DNA of 64,000 nucleotides from DASTEQ01 sp040905185 (GTDB taxonomy: Bacteria > Chloroflexota > Limnocylindria > QHBO01), in the NCBI GenBank assembly GCA_040905185.1, contig JBBDRZ010000006.1, forward strand, positions 1-64,000, in the 5' to 3' direction. This document shows, piece by piece, positions 35,299 to 44,404 of this stretch. Both the position numbers and the translations under genes were made by a program. The notes beneath the pieces are model-generated. The model saw only the letters and a program-made list of their open reading frames with translations. It was not told the origin of the DNA and did not search any database. The first letter of the stretch is position 1. Each line of letters opens with the position of its first letter.

Positions 35299-36478
35299 CG
35301 ACGAATGTCGAGCGGCACCCTTCTATCCAGTCCACATCGGTCGGTGGAGGGACGTATGTCTCGTCAAATCGGCAAGTCTGAGCCGCGGGATCGTCGTAGT
35401 GCCCCGTGACTCGCACGTTCGTGTCAATGAGCTCGTCGGTCCCGATGCCGCTCGCTGGATCGACGGCCACCAGAAGCCAGGGGGAGAACTTGTTTCGGTC
35501 ATGGATGGGTGCCAGCGCCACGGATGAATCGCAACCCAGCCAGGCGGGCTCAATGTCGACGCAGGGGCCGTCAATCGCGCCTGGACCGCCCATCAGAGTC
35601 GCGTCAACGGTCAGGGATTCATTGCCGTAGCAAGCGACCGAATCGGATTGGAAGATGAGCGTCACGATGTCGACGGGCGGATTGACGCAATCGGACGATC
35701 GCAGATCCGGCCAGGGAGCGACGATGTCGCGGACGCTGGTCAACGCGAAAGTGCCGGCGCATTCGACCCGGAACGGATCCCCGGCTGGGCCGCAGTCGGC
35801 CGCCGCGGGGTCGTTGAAATGACCCGTCACCTCGACCCAGGTGTTCGTTCGGACCGCACCCTCGGTCGCGCCGTAATAGATGCGTCCGATCGGACCGGAC
35901 GGGTCGGCGGCCACCCACAGTAGCTCGGAGGCGGGAGCATAGGGCCCCGGCGGAAGAGCGCCGAAGGCAAGCGGCTGGCGTTCGAGGATGCACATCAGCC
36001 ACGTCGGCCGATCTGAATAGGTGATGCAGTCATAACCCAGATTGCTTTCCCGGAACACCCACCCGAGAAGGGTCAGTTCATCGCTGCCAAAGCAGCCCGG
36101 TCGATCGGCTACCGGCACCGCGACCACTGATTCGAACGTGAACGGCGGCGTTGGACACGCGGCGATGGGCGGCGTCGGTACGGCGGTCGACGGCGGCGAC
36201 GACGGCAGCGGGGACGGCGACTCGACGACGTTTGGAGCCAGGTGGACGATCTGCAGCCCGACGACGACGGCTCCGAGGATTACGGCCGCGACGGCCGACA
36301 TCCGGAGGATCCGCCCCGTCCGCGTGCCACCGGCGAGACGAGCGAGCCATCCCCGTCGTTGCGGCTGCTGCGACGTGCGTTGGAGGGCGCTGTCGAGTAC
36401 CCGATCGGGTGCCTCGCTCGGCGCCTCGCCCCGCAGCCAGGCGGTCAACTCCTGATCGAAGTCGTCCATGCGAGTCAT
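35270..36478 (-). CDS. Anti-sigma-like membrane protein with two six-cysteine modules
   Basis: 402 residues; ATG overlaps the sigma-factor stop (ATGA). Cytoplasmic N terminus (FDQELTAWLRGEAPSEAPDRVLDSALQ) of the sort seen in anti-sigma factors, without the zinc HxxxCxxC motif; one membrane helix at ~61-80; then two tandem extracytoplasmic modules. Module A cysteines: 108, 129, 151, 163, 229, 240. Module B: 264, 283, 306, 316, 369, 388. Shared marks are a CF/CYG turn, DDPAA or NDPAA before the fifth Cys, and PAWL/PTWL before the fourth. Likely senses a surface signal and restrains the partner sigma factor. Confidence 0.75.
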   Translation of the reverse strand: MTRMDDFDQELTAWLRGEAPSEAPDRVLDSALQRTSQQPQRRGWLARLAGGTRTGRILRMSAVAAVILGAVVVGLQIVHLAPNVVESPSPLPSSPPSTAVPTPPIAACPTPPFTFESVVAVPVADRPGCFGSDELTLLGWVFRESNLGYDCITYSDRPTWLMCILERQPLAFGALPPGPYAPASELLWVAADPSGPIGRIYYGATEGAVRTNTWVEVTGHFNDPAAADCGPAGDPFRVECAGTFALTSVRDIVAPWPDLRSSDCVNPPVDIVTLIFQSDSVACYGNESLTVDATLMGGPGAIDGPCVDIEPAWLGCDSSVALAPIHDRNKFSPWLLVAVDPASGIGTDELIDTNVRVTGHYDDPAAQTCRFDETYVPPPTDVDWIEGCRSTFVVASIEPLTP

Positions 36479-37038
36479 GCCGGGCCGCCTCCGCCGGTGC
36501 CGGTTTCGCGGGCATCGGCTTCCAGCGCCGCGCGGAGGGCGCGGGTGGCGTGGTGGAGGCGAGACTTGACGGTTCCGAGGGGAACCCCGGTCGCATCGGC
36601 CACCTCGGGCTGGGACAGGCCGTGGAAGTAGTGGAGGACGACGACGGTGCGATGGTCGGCCGAAAGCCGACGGAAGGCGCGTTCCAGCGCCTCGCGGTTC
36701 GCCATCGCGGTGCTCGAGTCACCGATTGACGGCTGGTGCGCGGGGAGCAGGGTGACCTCGGCCCGGCGTCGACGCTGGCGTCGGCCCTCGTCACGGCAGG
36801 CGTGTACCAGCAGCCGACGCAGCCAGGCGTCGAACCGATCCGGATCGCGGAGTGAAGGCAGGTCACGCCAAGCTCGGACGATGGTCTCCTGAGTCGCATC
36901 CTCGGCCTGGTTGTGGTCCCGCAGAATGAGGACTGCCGTCGCGTACAGCCGATCTACGACGCTGCCGGCCAGCGCGGAGAACGCCTCGTGGTCGCCCGAC
37001 TTCGCTAACACAACCAACTCGCGCTGCACCCAACTCAT
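36475..37038 (-). CDS. ECF-type RNA polymerase sigma factor
   Basis: 187 residues. Region 2 (LYATAVLILRDHNQAEDATQETIVRAWRDL) and region 4 (LSADHRTVVVLHYFHGLSQPEVADATGVPLGTVKSRLHHA) are both clear, with no region 3, as in ECF sigmas. ATGA overlap with the anti-sigma-like gene. A GCCGGC-TCGTTG-GCCGGC hairpin (37045-37064) lies right before its start, over the region where a ribosome site should be, and could affect translation. Confidence 0.93.
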   Translation of the reverse strand: MSWVQRELVVLAKSGDHEAFSALAGSVVDRLYATAVLILRDHNQAEDATQETIVRAWRDLPSLRDPDRFDAWLRRLLVHACRDEGRRQRRRRAEVTLLPAHQPSIGDSSTAMANREALERAFRRLSADHRTVVVLHYFHGLSQPEVADATGVPLGTVKSRLHHATRALRAALEADARETGTGGGGPA

Positions 37039-37105
37039 CCCTTCCGCCGGCTCGTTGGCCGGCGCTCACAGACAATGGCGATCGCGCGAAGCGGTTGGTT
37101 CAACC

Positions 37106-37795
37106 TCAGCCCACGGCGTCAGCCACATCCGGTGGACTGGGGCCGCCGCGCCCGCGGGCCCAGCGGACAAGGATGAAGGCCACGCCTACGACGACCACGA
37201 CGTAGATCAGGATCTCGAACGGTCGGATGGCCTCGTACAGGGCCTCGTAGTTCTCGCCCAACACCCATCCCGCGGTGACGAGCGCCAGGTTCCACGGGAT
37301 GGAGCCCATAATCGAGAACAGAAGGAATCGCCCGATGGGCATGCGGGCCACCCCTGCGGGGTAGTTGATCAGCGCTCGCAGGAGCGGGACGAAGCGGGCC
37401 AGGAAAACGGCCCAGCCGCCGTAGCGGGCGAACCAGGCATCGGCGCGGTCCAGGTCGTCGGGGTGGATGTGGACGTAGCGTCCGTATCGGTCCAGGAGTG
37501 GTCTGCCACCCCAGGCTCCGATCAGGTACCCCGCCAATGAGCCGGCGGCCGCCCCGATCGTGGCGGCGAGCATGACGCCGATGAAGGTCCAGGGTTGCGC
37601 GGTCAGCCATTCGACGACGGCGGGATCAGCTCCGGACTGGGCGACCTTCCAGCCCGCCATGGGGACGATGACCTCCGACGGGAGGATAGGGACGAACGTC
37701 TCGAGCCCGACGCCCACCGCCACGCCCACGTATCCGATGGCGTCGTAGAGGGCCAGGAAGAACGGGATGACCTGCTGGTCGATGAACTCCAGCAC
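37106..37795 (-). CDS. DedA-family membrane protein
   Basis: 229 residues, GTG start. DedA/VTT motifs: E-x-FVPILPSEVIVPMAGW, GAAAGSLAGYLIGAWGG, and FARYGGWAVFLARFVPLLRALINYPAGVARMPIGRFL. Four to six membrane or re-entrant helices. Family members help recycle undecaprenyl phosphate or move lipids. The PAP2 gene upstream ends 9 nt before its start, and PAP2 enzymes can also dephosphorylate lipid pyrophosphates, so the two may act together. Confidence 0.9.
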   Translation of the reverse strand: MLEFIDQQVIPFFLALYDAIGYVGVAVGVGLETFVPILPSEVIVPMAGWKVAQSGADPAVVEWLTAQPWTFIGVMLAATIGAAAGSLAGYLIGAWGGRPLLDRYGRYVHIHPDDLDRADAWFARYGGWAVFLARFVPLLRALINYPAGVARMPIGRFLLFSIMGSIPWNLALVTAGWVLGENYEALYEAIRPFEILIYVVVVVGVAFILVRWARGRGGPSPPDVADAVG

Positions 37796-37804
37796 GCCGA
37801 TCCG

Positions 37805-38587
37805 CTAGGCCCCGGCTACCAGGCGCTCCCGCAGGGCGGCGTTCATCCGCTCGTCGACCCCCAGGATGTGGACGGCCACCAGCACCGACAGGAGCGCTGC
37901 GCCCGCGATCCAGCCGCCCAGCACGTCAAGGGGGTAATGGAGATTGAGGTAGATCCGGACCAGCCCGATGGCCACGATCAGCACCAGCGCCACGCCGTAG
38001 GCGATCAGACCCTGCCGTCGATCCGCGGACAGGCGAGCGATACAGAACGCGACCAGCCCGTAGAAGACGGTGGCCCGGAGGGCGTGGCCGGCGGGGAAGA
38101 CCGCGATGTCGTCCAGCCCCACCCCGTTGACGTTGAACATGCCCGCCACCAGCTCGGGCAGAGTGATCGGCGGGATGGCCACGAAAAACTTGAGCGCCCA
38201 TTCCATCGGGAACGCCAGCGTGCCGAAGGCGAGCAGAAATGCGAGGTCCGGTCGACCCTTGGCGAGGGCGACGATGCCGCATAAGGCGAACCCAAGTCCC
38301 ACGAACCAACCTGAACCCAGGCCACTGATCGCGGTCAGCGCCGCGTTCACCACCGCCAGGTTGGCTTCCATCCAGGCCTGGAGCGGCACCACGACGTTCT
38401 GCATCAGCCACTCCTCGGGCAAGAGGTAGGTGGTCGTTCGCTTGAGGGCCACCAGCCAGAAGAGCGTGGGGAGGAGGATCAGGGACAGCATGAACGCGGC
38501 GGCCGGGCTCGGCACAGCACCGCCCAGCCAGTCCCGCGCGTCGGGGCTCGTGACCAGGCGGCTGGTCGGGTCCGGGATCCTCCGCAC
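37805..38587 (-). CDS. PAP2-family membrane phosphatase
   Basis: 260 residues from GTG 38587; the longer frame runs antisense to hutH and is not used. Six membrane helices. Active-site motifs 2 and 3 are present: PAGHALRAT (His) and RIYLNLHYPLDV (Arg-x5-His-x3-Asp). Motif 1 (K-x6-RP) is degenerate: LKFFVAIPPI has Lys but no Arg-Pro. Likely acts on lipid phosphates or undecaprenyl pyrophosphate. A CATACT 6 nt before the GTG may be the -10 of a leaderless message divergent from hutH. Confidence 0.8.
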   Translation of the reverse strand: MRRIPDPTSRLVTSPDARDWLGGAVPSPAAAFMLSLILLPTLFWLVALKRTTTYLLPEEWLMQNVVVPLQAWMEANLAVVNAALTAISGLGSGWFVGLGFALCGIVALAKGRPDLAFLLAFGTLAFPMEWALKFFVAIPPITLPELVAGMFNVNGVGLDDIAVFPAGHALRATVFYGLVAFCIARLSADRRQGLIAYGVALVLIVAIGLVRIYLNLHYPLDVLGGWIAGAALLSVLVAVHILGVDERMNAALRERLVAGA

Positions 38588-38592
38588 GTCCG

Positions 38593-38598
38593 TAGTAT
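38593..38598 (+). promoter_or_regulatory. Putative -10 element for hutH
   Basis: TAGTAT overlaps the annotated ATG at 38597. If it is the -10, transcription begins near 38605 and the in-frame GTG at 38606 (three codons on) is the true leaderless start. Confidence 0.4.
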
Positions 38599-40114
38599 GG
38601 GACCCGTGCAAGCCCCGCTCCAGCTGACCGGAGGTGACCTGAGCGTCGAGGTCGTGGTCGCCGTCGCTCGCGGCATGCGGCCGGTGGAGGTGGATGGGAC
38701 GGCTCGGGAACGCATGGCGGCTTCGCGGTCGGTAATCGATCGGGTGGTCGCGTCGGGCGAGACGGTGTACGGCGTCACGACCGGATTCGGGGACCTGGCC
38801 GACGTCCGGATCTCGCCCGAGCAGACCGCCACGCTCCAGCGCAACCTGGTCCGCAGCCACGCGGCCGGTGTGGGTGAGCCGCTCCCCGAGGAAGTGGTGC
38901 GCGCCATGCTCGTGCTGCGGGTCAACGCCCTGGCCGTCGGGCTGTCCGGCGTGCGGCCCGAGCTGGCAGACCTGCTGGTCGCCATGCTCAACGCCGGCGT
39001 CCATCCCCACATCCCGTCCCGGGGCAGCGTGGGCGCCTCGGGCGACCTGGCTCCACTCGCCCACCTCGCCCTGGTGGTCATTGGCGAAGGCGAAGCAGTG
39101 GTTGGCGGCAGGCGACTTGCCGGTGCCGAAGCCCTGGCCGCAGCCGGTCTGGAGCCGATGGAGCTGGAGGCCAAGGAGGGCCTCGCGCTCCTGAACGGGA
39201 CGCAGCTCATGGCCGCCCTGGGCGCCCTGGCGGCAGCGGACGCGCGGCGGCTGGTCATCACCGCCGACGTGGTGGGAGCCATGAGCCTGGAGGCCATGCT
39301 GGGGACGGCATCGGCCTTCGACGAGGCCCTCATCGGTGCCCGCCCCCACCCGGGGCAGGTCGCATCGGCGGCTCGTCTGAGGGGGTTGTTGGCGGATAGC
39401 GAGATCGGGGCCAGCCATCGGTCCAGCCCGCACCGCCTCCAGGACCCCTATTCACTGCGCTGCATGCCCCAGGTCCACGGCGCGGTGCACGACGCGTTGG
39501 TGCCGCTGGAGGGCGTCCTGGCGGTGGAAATGAACGCCGCCACCGACAATCCGCTGGTCTTCCCCGACGGGCGGGTGATCAGCGGGGGAAACTTCCACGG
39601 CGAACCGCTGGCGCTGGCCCTCGACCATGCCCGGGTGGCGCTGACCGCGCTGGCCACCATCTCCGAGCGGCGGACTGCGCGCCTGGTGGACGCGCGGCTG
39701 TCGGGACTACCCGCCTTCCTGGCCGTCGAGCCGGGCCTGGAGAGCGGGTTGATGATCGCCCAGTACACCGCGGCTGCCCTGGTCAACGAGCTGAAGACGG
39801 TGGCGCATCCGGCGAGCGTGGACACCATCCCGACCAGCGCCAACCAGGAGGACCACGTCAGCATGGGCGCCACGTCCGCCCTGCTGTTGCGGGAGGCCGT
39901 GGACCGGGTGACGGCCGTTCTGGCGATCGAGGCCCTGTGTGCCGCGCGCGGTCTCGACCTGCGCGCCCCGTTGCGTCCCGGGCAGGGAGTGGCCGCGGCG
40001 CATGCCGTCGTCCGGGCCGCCGTCCCCCCGCTCACCGCGGACCGCCCGCCGGGACCGGACATCGCGGCACTGGCGCAGCTGATCAGCGACGGCGGTCTGG
40101 CGATCGATGCCTGA
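38597..40114 (+). CDS. hutH: Histidine ammonia-lyase
   Basis: 505 residues. Deaminates histidine to urocanate, the first step of the Hut pathway. The MIO prosthetic group forms from Ala147-Ser148-Gly149 in GSVGASGDLAP; YGVTTGFG carries the catalytic Tyr, and QDPYSLRCMPQVHGA and SMGATSALL are family signatures. Starts at ATG 38597 or possibly GTG 38606. Overlaps the next gene by 8 nt. Confidence 0.96.
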   Translation: MGPVQAPLQLTGGDLSVEVVVAVARGMRPVEVDGTARERMAASRSVIDRVVASGETVYGVTTGFGDLADVRISPEQTATLQRNLVRSHAAGVGEPLPEEVVRAMLVLRVNALAVGLSGVRPELADLLVAMLNAGVHPHIPSRGSVGASGDLAPLAHLALVVIGEGEAVVGGRRLAGAEALAAAGLEPMELEAKEGLALLNGTQLMAALGALAAADARRLVITADVVGAMSLEAMLGTASAFDEALIGARPHPGQVASAARLRGLLADSEIGASHRSSPHRLQDPYSLRCMPQVHGAVHDALVPLEGVLAVEMNAATDNPLVFPDGRVISGGNFHGEPLALALDHARVALTALATISERRTARLVDARLSGLPAFLAVEPGLESGLMIAQYTAAALVNELKTVAHPASVDTIPTSANQEDHVSMGATSALLLREAVDRVTAVLAIEALCAARGLDLRAPLRPGQGVAAAHAVVRAAVPPLTADRPPGPDIAALAQLISDGGLAIDA

Positions 40115-40832
40115 GCTGACGTTCGCCCTCGTGGACGAGGCGAGCATCGATGCGATTCCCGCCCCGGCCAGGCCCGGAGGGCGGTGTCAGACGTGCGACT
40201 ACTGGGAGCGGCTGGAGGGCAGCCGCGAGGGGGAAGACACCGCCCCCCGTCGTGCCGCCAAGCGGGCTGCCCTGCTGGCCGGCGCCCGGCTGGCCGGCTC
40301 CTACGGGATGCTGGCCACCGAGACTGATGGCACCGCCGTCGGCTACGCGCAGTTCGGACCGTTGAGCGCCTACCCGCGGGCCCAGCTGATTCGCGACCGC
40401 TACCCCGAGCTGCCCGAATCGCCGACGCCGTGGGTCATCACCTGTCTGCAGGTCGTGCCCGACGCCCCGGACCGGCTCGGCATCGGTCAGGCGCTGGCCG
40501 AAGCGGTATGCGTCGACCTGGATCGGCGTGGCGTGACCGCGGTCGAGGTCTATCCCGAGCGGGCCACGGACCCGTGGCTGCCGCCCGGGGGACCGGCAGC
40601 GGTGTACGAGTCGTCGGGCTTCGCCCGGGCAGCCGGAGACGACCGATATCCCGTGTATCGGCGCGACCTGGCGGGAGGCGTTGAGGTGGGCTGGGGCGAC
40701 CTGCTGGAAAAGGCTCGGCCGCCGGATGCCGGCGAGGAGTGGCCGCTTCCATTGCCCAAGGGCCCACGCGAGGAAGACGTCTTCCGCCTGCCACCCAGGC
40801 CCGAGCGGCCCAACCCGTTCGGCGAGGACTGA
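40107..40832 (+). CDS. GNAT-family N-acetyltransferase-like protein
   Basis: 241 residues. N terminus with a CQTCDYWE pair of cysteines, then a GNAT-like core: GYAQFGPLSAYPRAQLIRDRYPELP, WVITCLQVVPDAPDRLGIGQALAEAVCVDL (acetyl-CoA binding region, shortened Q/R-x-x-G-x-G/A) and AVYESSGFARA. Pro-rich C-terminal tail. Substrate unknown. Overlaps hutH and is probably co-transcribed. Confidence 0.7.
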   Translation: MPELTFALVDEASIDAIPAPARPGGRCQTCDYWERLEGSREGEDTAPRRAAKRAALLAGARLAGSYGMLATETDGTAVGYAQFGPLSAYPRAQLIRDRYPELPESPTPWVITCLQVVPDAPDRLGIGQALAEAVCVDLDRRGVTAVEVYPERATDPWLPPGGPAAVYESSGFARAAGDDRYPVYRRDLAGGVEVGWGDLLEKARPPDAGEEWPLPLPKGPREEDVFRLPPRPERPNPFGED

Positions 40833-40855
40833 CCGACAGACGGGCGGACTGATCG

Positions 40856-41581
40856 ATGATCGAGGCCTTCCTCTGGGCACTGCTGGCCAGCTCGGCGCTG
40901 GTCGTAGGCGCCGTCGCGGGAGTGGCCATGAAGGTGCCGCGAGCCTGGGTGGGCCTGGCCCTGGCGTTCGGCGCCGGGGCGCTGATCAGCGCGGTCGCGT
41001 TCGAGCTGACCGCAGAAGCGTTCCAGACCGGCGGCGCCGGTTTGCTGGCCGCGGGCTTGGCTGCCGGGGCTATCACTTTCTTCATTGGCAATCGCTGGCT
41101 GCACACCCGCGGCGCCGCGCGACGGGGGGCGCGGGTCCGCCCCGCCAAGGACGCCCAGGGCCTATCGATCGTGCTCGGCGCCCTCTTGGACGGCATTCCG
41201 GAGTCGATCGTCCTGGGCACCATGCTCCTGGGCGGCGGCAGCCTGGCGCCGGCGTTTCTGGCGGCGGTGGTCCTGTCCAACGTACCGGAGGGCTTGTCTG
41301 CATCGGCGGATCTCCGCCGCGAGGGTCACGCCCGCGGATGGATCCTGCGACTCTGGATCAGCGTCGCCGTGGCTTCGGCGGCGACCGCCGCGGTTGCCTA
41401 CGCGCTCCTCGACAAGCCCGGCGCCGCGGTCCCGTTCGTCCAGGCCTTTGCGGCGGGAGCGTTGATCACCATGCTGGTCGACACGATGATCCCCGAGGCT
41501 TACGAGGACAGTGGCGACCGAGCGGGTCTCGTCACCGTCCTTGGCTTCGCCCTGGCGTTCCTGCTATCCGCGGTGTCTTGA
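40856..41581 (+). CDS. ZIP-family metal transporter
   Basis: 241 residues, eight membrane helices. The two metal-site motifs of ZIP helices 4 and 5 are present: LGALLDGIPESIVLG and VVLSNVPEGLSAS. A His-poor loop separates helix 3 and 4. Likely imports Zn, Mn or Fe. The HutH-HutU interval does not suggest a metal requirement, so its place here may be incidental. Confidence 0.87.
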   Translation: MIEAFLWALLASSALVVGAVAGVAMKVPRAWVGLALAFGAGALISAVAFELTAEAFQTGGAGLLAAGLAAGAITFFIGNRWLHTRGAARRGARVRPAKDAQGLSIVLGALLDGIPESIVLGTMLLGGGSLAPAFLAAVVLSNVPEGLSASADLRREGHARGWILRLWISVAVASAATAAVAYALLDKPGAAVPFVQAFAAGALITMLVDTMIPEAYEDSGDRAGLVTVLGFALAFLLSAVS

Positions 41582-41615
41582 CCATTCGCCGGCCGAACTC
41601 CGCTGAGTCGCGGCC

Positions 41616-41621
41616 TATCAT
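41616..41621 (+). promoter_or_regulatory. Putative -10 element for leaderless hutU
   Basis: TATCAT with 6 nt to the hutU ATG, no Shine-Dalgarno. Confidence 0.5.
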
Positions 41622-41627
41622 CGATCC

Positions 41628-43313
41628 ATGACGACCAGCACGCGGCCTGCCGCCGGCCCGCGCGCCGTGCGGTCGCCCCGCGGGACGGAGCTCTCCTGCA
41701 AGGGCTGGGGTCAGGAAGCCGCGCTCCGGATGCTGATGAACAACCTCGATCCTGAGGTCGCCGAGGACCCGGACCACCTCATCGTGTACGGCGGCACGGG
41801 GCGGGCGGCCCGCAGTTGGGAGGCGTTCGATGCCATCGTCCACGAGCTGCGCCGCCTGGAGAATGACGAGACCCTCCTCGTCCAGAGCGGCAAACCGGTC
41901 GGCGTCTTTCGGACCACGCCGGACGCTCCCCGCGTCCTGATCGCCAACGCCATCCTCGTCCCCCATTGGGCGACCTGGGAGAAGTTCCGCGAGCTGGAAC
42001 GGGCCGGTCTCACGATGTACGGCCAGATGACGGCCGGGTCGTGGATCTACATCGCGACCCAGGGAATCATCCAGGGGACGTACGAGACGTTCGCCGAGTG
42101 CGCGCGGCAGCATTTCGGTGGCTCCCTGCGCGGGACGGTCACGCTGACCGCGGGCCTGGGTGGGATGGGGGGCGCCCAGCCGCTGGCGGTGACGATGAAC
42201 GAGGGTGCGGTGCTGGCCGTGGAGGTGGACCCGGCGCGCGCCGAGCGGCGGCGAGAGGCCGGCTACGTCGACGAGCTGACGACCGACCTGGACCAGGCCA
42301 TCCGCAAGGTGGATGCCTGGCGGGCCGCCGGCGCGGCGCGGAGCATCGGACTGGTCGCCAACGCCGCCGACGTGGAGCCGGAGCTGGTTCGCCGCGGCTG
42401 GCGTCCCGATGTCGTCACCGACCAGACCTCCGCCCACGACCCGCTGGGCGGATACGTGCCGGGCGGCATCGGTCTGGCGGACGCCCTGGCGCTCCGCGAT
42501 CGGGACCCGGACGAGTACGTGCGCCTGGCCAAGGCCTCGATCGCCGACCACGTGCGGGCCATGCTCGCCTTCCAGGCGTCCGGATCGGTGGTGTTCGACT
42601 ACGGCAACAACATCCGCGCGGTGGCGGCCGAGGCTGGGGTGACCGATGCCTTCTCCTTCCCCGGTTTCGTGCCGGCATTCATTCGGCCGTTGTTCTGCGA
42701 GGGCAAGGGGCCGTTCCGCTGGGCAGCCCTTTCAGGCGATCCCAACGACATCCTGAAGACCGATGCGGCCCTGGCCGAGCTGTTCCCGGACGACGTTTCC
42801 CTGCACCGATGGCTGCGCCTGGCCCAGGAGAAGGTGCCGTTCCAGGGCCTGCCGGCCCGGATCTGCTGGCTGGGCTACGGAGAGCGGGCGAAGGCCGGGC
42901 TGCGGATCAACGACATGGTTCGATCCGGGGAGCTGGCGGCGCCGATCGTGATCGGTCGCGACCACCTGGATGCGGGCTCGGTGGCCAGCCCGTATCGCGA
43001 GACCGAGGGCATGCGCGATGGCTCCGACGCGATTGCGGACTGGCCGGTGCTGAATGCGCTCCTGAACACGGCCGCGGGGGCGACCTGGGTCAGCGTCCAC
43101 CACGGCGGCGGGGTGGGGATCGGGTATTCGCTGCACGCCGGGATGGTGATCGTCGCGGATGGGACCGATGCGGCCGCCGCCCGCCTGGAACGGGTCCTGA
43201 CCACCGATCCGGGGATGGGCGTGGTGCGTCACGCCGATGCCGGCTACGAACGTGCCCTGGAAGTCGCCCGCGAGCGCGGCGTCCGGATTCCGATGTCCGA
43301 GGAGCAGCCCTAG
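41628..43313 (+). CDS. hutU: Urocanate hydratase
   Basis: 561 residues, family length. Converts urocanate to imidazolone propionate with a tightly bound NAD. Visible signatures: NNLDPEVAEDPDHLIVYGGTGRAARSWE in pieces, LTAGLGGMGGAQPLA, DQTSAHDPLGGY, and the NAD/catalytic stretches ICWLGYGERAKAGLRIN and DGSDAIADWPVLNALLN. Convergent 4 nt overlap with the oxidase gene. hutI, the next enzyme, is not in the window. Confidence 0.96.
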   Translation: MTTSTRPAAGPRAVRSPRGTELSCKGWGQEAALRMLMNNLDPEVAEDPDHLIVYGGTGRAARSWEAFDAIVHELRRLENDETLLVQSGKPVGVFRTTPDAPRVLIANAILVPHWATWEKFRELERAGLTMYGQMTAGSWIYIATQGIIQGTYETFAECARQHFGGSLRGTVTLTAGLGGMGGAQPLAVTMNEGAVLAVEVDPARAERRREAGYVDELTTDLDQAIRKVDAWRAAGAARSIGLVANAADVEPELVRRGWRPDVVTDQTSAHDPLGGYVPGGIGLADALALRDRDPDEYVRLAKASIADHVRAMLAFQASGSVVFDYGNNIRAVAAEAGVTDAFSFPGFVPAFIRPLFCEGKGPFRWAALSGDPNDILKTDAALAELFPDDVSLHRWLRLAQEKVPFQGLPARICWLGYGERAKAGLRINDMVRSGELAAPIVIGRDHLDAGSVASPYRETEGMRDGSDAIADWPVLNALLNTAAGATWVSVHHGGGVGIGYSLHAGMVIVADGTDAAAARLERVLTTDPGMGVVRHADAGYERALEVARERGVRIPMSEEQP

Positions 43314-44404
43314 ATCACGAGGTCCGCGCCCAGGTCGGCGACCGACGGTGCACCGGCCAGGGCCATGGCCAGCTCCAGCTCGGCGGTGAGCAGGTCCAGG
43401 ACGTGGCCGACGCCCGCTTCGCCGTTCACGGCCAGGCCCCACAGCACCGGACGCCCGATGCCGACCGCGGTCGCGCCCAAGGCCAGCGCGATCAGGACGT
43501 CGGTTCCGCGCCGGACGCCGCCATCCATCAGAACCGGCACGCGGCGGTCGACCGCCTCCACCACCGCCGGCAGGGCGTCCAGGCTGGCGATGGCGTTGTC
43601 CAACTGCCGCCCGCCGTGATTGCTGACCTGAACGGCCGCCGCGCCGTGCTCGACCGCGAGCCGCGCATCGTCGGGATGGAGGATGCCCTTGACAATGACC
43701 GGCAGGCCGAAACCAGCCAGCCACCCCACGTCGTTCCACGTCATTCGATCAGTGAACGCCACGTTGAGCCCCTCGGCCAGCGGGACGCCGGCCGCCGCCG
43801 CGATGTTCGGGACCGCCACGTCCTCTGGAATTGAGAAGCCGACCTGGATGTCCCGCTCCCGCCGGCCAACCCGAGGCAGGTCGACGGTCAGGACCAGCGC
43901 CTCGTAGCCGGCCGCGACGGCCCGCTCGACGTGTTCCCGCCGGGCGCCGGGATCGGCCAGCAGGTAGACCTGGAACCAGCGCGGGCCACCGGCTGCCGCC
44001 ACGTCGGCCAGGTCGGCGCTGGCGGAGGTGGACAGGACCATCGTGATCCCGCGCGCTGCCGCGGCCCGGGCGGTGGCAAGTTCCCCATCGGGATGAGCCA
44101 GCTTGTGGAACGCGGTGGGCGCGATACAGATGGGCCATGGCCAACGACGGCCAAGGATGTCGACCGATGGGTCGACATGGGACACGTCGCGCAGGACGCG
44201 CGGGATGATGCGGCGGCGCCCGAATGCCGCGCGGTTGTCGGCCAGCGTGCGCTCGTCGTTGGACCCCCCGGTGTAGTACGCCAACGCACCCGGCGTCAGC
44301 CGTTCGGCGGCGAGATGCTCGTAGTCATGGAGGTTGATGAGCGTCGGGTCCTCGACGCGTTCGGGCTGGAAACCCGCCAGCGCCGGGCGTGTCAATTCGC
44401 TCAC
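43310..44404 (-). CDS. FMN-dependent alpha-hydroxy-acid oxidase
   Basis: 364 residues, the glycolate/lactate oxidase family. Active-site pattern intact: Tyr in LAYYTGG, WFQVYL, KGILHPDDARLAVEHGA (Lys), and SNHGGRQLDN with His and Arg. FMN phosphate site VLMDGGVRRGTDVLIALALGATAVGIGRP. Cytoplasmic, oxidises L-2-hydroxy acids to keto acids. Its start overlaps the AlkD-like gene stop by 4 nt. Confidence 0.9.
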   Translation of the reverse strand: MSELTRPALAGFQPERVEDPTLINLHDYEHLAAERLTPGALAYYTGGSNDERTLADNRAAFGRRRIIPRVLRDVSHVDPSVDILGRRWPWPICIAPTAFHKLAHPDGELATARAAAARGITMVLSTSASADLADVAAAGGPRWFQVYLLADPGARREHVERAVAAGYEALVLTVDLPRVGRRERDIQVGFSIPEDVAVPNIAAAAGVPLAEGLNVAFTDRMTWNDVGWLAGFGLPVIVKGILHPDDARLAVEHGAAAVQVSNHGGRQLDNAIASLDALPAVVEAVDRRVPVLMDGGVRRGTDVLIALALGATAVGIGRPVLWGLAVNGEAGVGHVLDLLTAELELAMALAGAPSVADLGADLVI

